Assembly: GCF_947623445.1 (NCBI RefSeq)
Contig: NC_135243.1
Location: 14,634,501-14,698,500 of the forward strand
DNA from: Clavelina lepadiformis
Taxonomy: Eukaryota > Chordata > Ascidiacea > Aplousobranchia > Clavelinidae
DNA: 64,000 nt
Direction: 5' to 3'
Both the position numbers and the translations under genes were made by a program. Below the pieces are notes generated by a model. It saw only the letters and a program-made list of their open reading frames with translations, did not search any database and was not told where the DNA came from. Shown in pieces: positions 58,401-64,000 of this stretch (the stretch's first letter is position 1; each line of letters starts with the position of its first letter).

Positions 58401-59708
58401 ATTTCCTATGCAATCGAATTCTAATTGAAAATGCCCTTTTCTTTTTTTTGAAATCGCCTACGACCATACCAGGTTGAGTATACCCGATCTCGGAAGTTAA
58501 GCAACCTCGGGCCCTGTTAGTACTTGGATGGGTGACCGCCTGGGAATACCGGGTGTTGTAAGCATTTTAGTCATGCTGTATATTTCAATTCAATTTTTAG
58601 CAACTATTTGCTTATTTGAATTTCCCATGCAATCGAATTAGAATTCATAAAGCCATTTTTATTCTTTTGAAATCGCCTACGACCATACCAGGTTGAGTAG
58701 ACCCGATCTCGTTCGATCTCGGAAGTTAAGCAACCTCGGGCCCGGTTAGTACTTGGATGGGTGACCGCCTGGGAATACCGGGTGCTGTAAGCATTTTAAT
58801 CATGCTGTATATTTCAATTAAATTTTTAGCAACTATTTGCTTTTTTGAATTTCCTATGCAATCGATTTAGAATTGAAAAGGCCATTTTATTTCTTTTGAA
58901 ATCGCCTACGACCATACCAGGTTGAGCAGACCTTATCTCGTTTGATCTCGGATGTTAAGTAACCTCGGGCCCTGTTAGTACTTGGATGGTTGACCGCCTG
59001 GGAATACCGGGTATTGTAAGCATTTTAGTCATGCTGTATATTTCAATTATTTTTATAGCAACTGTTTGCGTTTTTGTATTTCTTATGCAATCGAATTATA
59101 ATTGAAAATACCATTTTCTTTCTTTTGAAATTGCCTACGACCATACCGGGTTGAATAGACCCGTTCTCGTTCGATCTCGGAAGTTAAGCAACCTCGGGCC
59201 CGGTTAGTACTTGGATGGGTGACCGCCTGGGAATACCGTGTGTTGTAAGCATTTTAGTCATGCTGTATATTTCAATCAAATTTATAGCAACTATTTGCTT
59301 TTTTGAATTTCCTATGCAATCGAATTAGAATTGGAAAGACCATTTTCTTTCATTTGAAATCGTCTACGTCCATACCAGGTTGAGTAGACCCGATCTCGTT
59401 CGATCTCGGAAGTTAAGCAACCTCGGGCCCGGTTAATACTTGGATGGGTGACCGCCTGGGAATAACGGGTGTTTTAAGCATTTTAGTCATGCTGTATATT
59501 TCAATTAAATTTATAGCAACTATTTGCTTTTTTGAATTTCCTATGCAATCGAATTAGAATTGGAAAGATCATTTTCTTTCATTTGAAATCGCCTACGACC
59601 ATACCAGGTTGAGTAGACCCGATCTCGTTCGATCTCGGAAGTTAAGCAACCTCGGGTCCTGTTAGTACTTGGATGGTTGACCGCCTGGGAATACCGGGTG
59701 TTGTAAGC
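55498..59708 (+). rRNA. 5S rRNA gene array, 19 copies
   Basis: First bases: 55498, 55727, 55956, 56175, 56404, 56633, 56862, 57091, 57320, 57539, 57768, 57997, 58226, 58456, 58675, 58904, 59133, 59362, 59591. Deletion variants are 55956, 57320 and 58456. Gene 55727 (GCTTACGACC) has a fully paired helix I, like 29747. Gene 57997 lacks the T4 stop. Gene 59591 is a duplication-junction hybrid with GGGTCCTG. Confidence 0.95.
55760..59623 (+). repeat. 3,864-bp tandem duplication, copy 1 (17 units)
   Basis: Genes 55956 to 59591 recur 3,864 bp later as 59820 to 63455. The junction falls in gene 59591 between nucleotides 3 and 65, since its 5' end is of the 63455 type and its 3' part of the 55727 type. 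Boundaries are the middle of that interval. Confidence 0.87.
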
Positions 59709-62700
59709 ATTTTATTCATGCTGTATATTTCAATAAAATGTCTAGCAACTGTTTGCGTTTTTTAATTTCCTATGCAATCGAATTCTAATTGAAAATGCCC
59801 TTTTCTTTTTTTTGAAATCGCCTACGACCATACCAGGTTGAGTATACCCGATCTCGGAAGTTAAGCAACCTCGGGCCCTGTTAGTACTTGGATGGGTGAC
59901 CGCCTGGGAATACCGGGTGTTGTAAGCATTTTAGTCATGCTGTATATTTCAATTCAATTTTTAGCAACTATTTGCTTATTTGAATTTCCCATGCAATCGA
60001 ATTAGAATTCATAAAGCCATTTTTATTCTTTTGAAATCGCCTACGACCATACCAGGTTGAGTAGACCCGATCTCGTTCGATCTCGGAAGTTAAGCAACCT
60101 CGGGCCCGGTTAGTACTTGGATGGGTGACCGCCTGGGAATACCGGGTGCTGTAAGCATTTTAATCATGCTGTATATTTCAATTAAATTTTTAGCAACTAT
60201 TTGCTTTTTTGAATTTCCTATGCAATCGATTTAGAATTGAAAAGGCCATTTTACTTCTTTTGAAATCGCCTACGACCATACCAGGTTGAGCAGACCTTAT
60301 CTCGTTCGATCTCGGATGTTAAGTAACCTCGGGCCCGGTTAGTACTTGGATGGTTGACCGCCTGGGAATACCGGGTTTTGTAAGCATTTTAGTCATGCTG
60401 TATATTTCAATTATTTTTATAGCAACTGTTTGCGTTTTTGTATTTCTTATGCAATCGAATTATAATTGAAAAAGCCATTTTCTTCTTTTTGAAATTGCCT
60501 ACGACCATACCGGGTTGAATAGACCCGATCTCGTTCGATCTCAGAAGTTAAGCAACCTCGGGCCCGGTTAGTACTTGGATGGGTGACCGCCTGGGAATAC
60601 CGTGTGTTGTAAGCATTTTAGTCATGCTGTATATTTCAATCAAATTTATAGCAACTATTTGCTTTTTTGAATTTCCTATGCAATCGAATTAGAATTGGAA
60701 AGACCATTTTCTTTCATTTGAAATCGTCTACGTCCATACCAGGTTGAGTAGACCCGATCTCGTTCGGTCTCGGAAGTTAAGCAACCTCGGGCCCGGTTAA
60801 TACTTGGATGGGTGACCGCCTGGGAATAACGGGTGTTTTAAGCATTTTAGTCATGCTTTATATTTCAATTAAATTTATAGCAACTATTTGCTTTTTTGAA
60901 TTTCCTATGCAATCGAATTAGAATTGGAAAGATCATTTTCTTTCATTTAAAATCGCCTACGACCATACCAGGTTGAGTAGACCCGATCTCGTTCGATCTC
61001 GGAAGTTAAGCAACCTCGGGCCCTGTTAGTACTTGGATGGTTGACCGCCTGGGAATACCGGGTGTTGTAAGCATTTTAGTCATGCTGTATATTTCAATCA
61101 AATGTCTAGCAACTGTTTGCGTTTTTTAATTTCCTATGCAATCGAATTCTAATTGAAAATGTCCTTTTCTTTTTTTTGAAATCGCCTACGACCATACCAG
61201 GTTGAGTATACCCGATCTCGGAAGTTAAGCAACTTTGGGCCCTGTTAGTACTTGGATGGGTGACCGCCTGGGAATACCGGGTGTTGTAAGCATTTTAGTC
61301 ATGCTGTATATTTCAATTAAATTTTTAGCAACTATTTGCTTTTTTGAATTTCCTATGCAATCGAATTAGAATTGGAAAGACCATTTTCTTTCATTTGAAA
61401 TCGCCTACGACCATACCAGGTTGAGTAGACCCGATCTCGTTCGATCTCGGAAGTTAAGCAACCTCGGGCCCGGTTAGTACTTGGATGGGTGACCGCCTGG
61501 GAATACCGGGTGCTGTAAGCATTTTAATCATGCTGTATATTTCAATTAAATTTTTAGCAACTATTTGCTTTTTTGAATTTCCTATGCAATCGAATTAGAA
61601 TTGGAAAGACCATTTTCTTTTATTTGAAATCGCCTACGACCATACCAGGTTGAGTAGACCCGATCTCGTTCGATCTCGGAAGTTAAGCAACCTCGGGCCC
61701 TGTTAGTACTTGGATGGTTGACCGCCTGGGAATACCGGGTGTTGTAAGCATTTTAATCATGCTGTATATTTCAATCAAATGTCTAGCAACTGTTTGCGTT
61801 TTTTAATTTCCTATGCAATCGAATTAGAATTGGAAAGACCATTTTCTTTCATTTGCAATCGCCTACGACCATACCAGGTTGAGTAGACCCGATCTCGTTC
61901 GATCTCGGAAGTTAAGCAACCTCGGGCCCTGTTAGTACTTGGATGATTGACCGCCTGGGAATACCGGGTGTTGTAAGCATTGTAATCATGCTGTATATTT
62001 CAATCAAATGTCTAGCAACTGTTTGCATTTTTTAATTTCCTATGCAATCGAATTAGAATTGGAAAGACCATTTTCTTTCATTTGAAATCGCCTACGACCA
62101 TACCAGGTTGAGTAGACCCGATCTCGTTCGATCTCAGAAGTTAAGCAACCTCGGGCCCTGTTAGTACTTGGATGATTGACCGCCTGGGAATACCGGGTGT
62201 TGTAAGCATTTTATTCATGCTGTATATTTCAATAAAATGTCTAGCAACTGTTTGCGTTTTTTGAATTTCCTATGCAATCGAATTCTAATTGAAAATGCCC
62301 TTTTCTTTTTTTTGAAATCGCCTACGACCATACCAGGTTGAGTATACCCGATCTCGGAAGTTAAGCAACCTCGGGCCCTGTTAGTACTTGGATGGGTGAC
62401 CGCCTGGGAATACCGGGTGTTGTAAGCATTTTAGTCATGCTGTATATTTCAATTCAATTTTTAGCAACTATTTGCTTATTTGAATTTCCCATGCAATCGA
62501 ATTAGAATTCATAAAGCCATTTTTATTCTTTTGAAATCGCCTACGACCATACCAGGTTGAGTAGACCCGATCTCGTTCGATCTCGGAAGTTAAGCAACCT
62601 CGGGCCCGGTTAGTACTTGGATGGGTGACCGCCTGGGAATACCGGGTGCTGTAAGCATTTTAATCATGCTGTATATTTCAATTAAATTTTTAGCAACTAT

Positions 62701-63487
62701 TTGCTTTTTTGAATTTCCTATGCAATCGATTTAGAATTGAAAAGGCCATTTTCTTTCTTTTGAAATCGCCTACGACCATACCAGGTTGAGCAGACCTTAT
62801 CTCGTTTGATCTCGGATGTTAAGTAACCTCGGGCCCTGTTAGTACTTGGATGGTTGACCGCCTGGGAATACCGGGTATTGTAAGCATTTTAGTCATGCTG
62901 TATATTTCAATTATTTTTATAGCAACTGTTTGCGTTTTTGTATTTCTTATGCAATCGAATTATAATTGAATATGCCATTTTCTTTCTTTTGAAATTGCCT
63001 ACGACCATACCGGGTTGAATAGACCCGTTCTCGTTCGATCTCGGAAGTTAAGCAACCTCGGGCCCGGTTAGTACTTGGATGGGTGACCGCCTGGGAATAC
63101 CGTGTGTTGTAAGCATTTTAGTCATGCTGTATATTTCAATCAAATTTATAGCAACTATTTGCTTTTTTGAATTTCCTATGCAATCGAATTAGAATTGGAA
63201 AGACCATTTTCTTTCATTTGAAATCGTCTACGTCCATACCAGGTTGAGTAGACCCGATCTCGTTCGATCTCGGTAGTTAAGCAACCTCGGGCCCGGTTAA
63301 TACTTGGATGGGTGACCGCCTGGGAATAACGGTTGTTTTAAGCATTTTAGTCATGCTGTATATTTCAATTAAATTTATAGCAACTATTTGCTTTTTTGAA
63401 TTTCCTATGCAATCGAATTAGAATTGGAAAGATCATTTTCTTTCATTTGAAATCGCCTACGACCATACCAGGTTGAGTAGACCCGAT
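59624..63487 (+). repeat. 3,864-bp tandem duplication, copy 2 (17 units)
   Basis: Second copy of 55760-59623, ending in gene 63455, where CTCGTGCCCTG replaces CTCGGGTCCTG. Confidence 0.87.
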
Positions 63488-63791
63488 CTCGTTCGATCTC
63501 GGAAGTTAAGCAACCTCGTGCCCTGTTAGTACTTGGATGGTTGACCGCCTGGGAATACCGGGTGTTGTAAGCATTTTAGTCATGCTGTATATTTCAATCA
63601 AATGTCTAGCAACTGTTTGCGTTTTTTAATTTCCTATGCAATCGAATTCTAATTGAAAATGTCCTTTTCTTTTTTTTGAAATCGCCTACGACCATACCAG
63701 GTTGAGTATACCCGATCTCGGAAGTTAAGCAACCTCGGGCCCTGTTAGTACTTGGATGGGTGACCGCCTGGGAATACCGGGTGTTGTAAGC
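59820..63791 (+). rRNA. 5S rRNA gene array, 18 copies
   Basis: First bases: 59820, 60039, 60268, 60497, 60726, 60955, 61184, 61403, 61632, 61861, 62090, 62320, 62539, 62768, 62997, 63226, 63455, 63684. Deletion variants are 59820, 61184, 62320 and 63684. Gene 61861 lacks the T4 stop. Gene 61403 is close to the array consensus, like 31559 and 57539. Confidence 0.95.
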
Positions 63792-63902
63792 ATTTTAGTC
63801 ATGCTTTATATTTCAATTCAATTTTTAGCAACTATTTGCTTTTTTGAATTTCCTATGCAATCGAATTAGAATTCATAAAGCCATTTTTATTCTTTTGAAA
63901 TC

Positions 63903-64000
63903 GCCTACGACCATACCAGGTTGAGTAAACCCGATCTCGTTCGATCTCGGAAGTTAAGCAACCTCGGGCCCGGTTAGTACTTGGATGGGTGACCGCCTGG
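63903..64000 (+). rRNA. 5S rRNA gene cut by the window end (first 98 nt)
   Basis: It starts GCCTACGACC, contains GAGTAAACCC as in genes 34059, 38613 and 42489, and is intact through the C box to GCCTGG at the last base. The remaining 20 nt should lie just outside the window. Confidence 0.93.

Larger units (their letters stand above)
48887..64000 (+). repeat. 25,751-bp large tandem duplication, copy 2 (cut by window end)
   Basis: It follows the order of copy 1 (from 23136) through gene 59591, adds one unit at 52532 and an inserted 3,864-bp tandem repeat, and then at 63684-64000 continues as 33840-34156. The right end of the copy lies outside the window. Confidence 0.8.

Noticed and set aside
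1030-64000. Regularly spaced repeats resembling a CRISPR array
   Set aside because: The repeated part is a complete 118-nt 5S rRNA gene and the spacers are homologous to each other, not unique. This is rDNA.
1030-64000. 5S-derived SINE (SINE3 type) rather than genuine 5S genes
   Set aside because: The copies are full-length, head to tail at a constant 229-bp period, with no tail or flanking target duplications, so they are tandem rDNA and not dispersed retroposons.

Overview
The window is almost wholly a tandem array of eukaryotic 5S rRNA genes. The consensus gene is 118 nt, begins GCCTACGACC and ends GTTGTAAGC. It carries the RNA polymerase III internal promoter blocks and is followed by a T4 terminator. 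Genes are separated by an A/T-rich spacer of about 111 bp, so the basic unit is 229 bp. The gene has the animal-type 3' half (GGATGGGTGACC, GCCTGGGAATACC) and is unlike plant or bacterial 5S, so a metazoan, probably an invertebrate, is the best guess; I cannot name the species. I support no protein-coding gene.

Layout. 1-402 holds the edge of a minus-strand 5S array: a 4-nt gene end, one 108-nt copy at 117-224, and a copy broken at its internal TTAA (336-402). 403-851 is the only unique sequence, 449 bp bounded by TTAA on both sides with weakly matching inverted ends, probably a small non-autonomous DNA transposon. From 852 everything is plus strand: one truncated copy (852-918), 276 complete or near-complete copies (first bases 1030 to 63684), and one cut by the window end (63903-64000).

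The array is a mosaic of recent tandem duplications. 3,649 bp (16 units) occurs twice in 1.08-8.38 kb. 2,060 bp (9 units) occurs twice in 12.07-16.19 kb. A looser 6-unit period fills 16.3-24.9 kb. A 25,751-bp block starting near 23.1 kb is repeated from about 48.9 kb and runs off the window. Within its first copy are nested duplications of 4,554, 3,876 and 3,199 bp, and within its second copy one of 3,864 bp.

The copies fall into sequence classes. 36 plus-strand copies (and 117-224 on the minus strand) have lost one of two tandem 10-nt motifs in helix III; one copy (16527) has gained one. Other classes have damaged C boxes or lost the T4 terminator, so much of the array may not yield normal 5S rRNA. 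Nothing here measures expression. Because the sequence is nearly identical at many scales, assembly collapse or duplication must be kept in mind for the large-scale claims.
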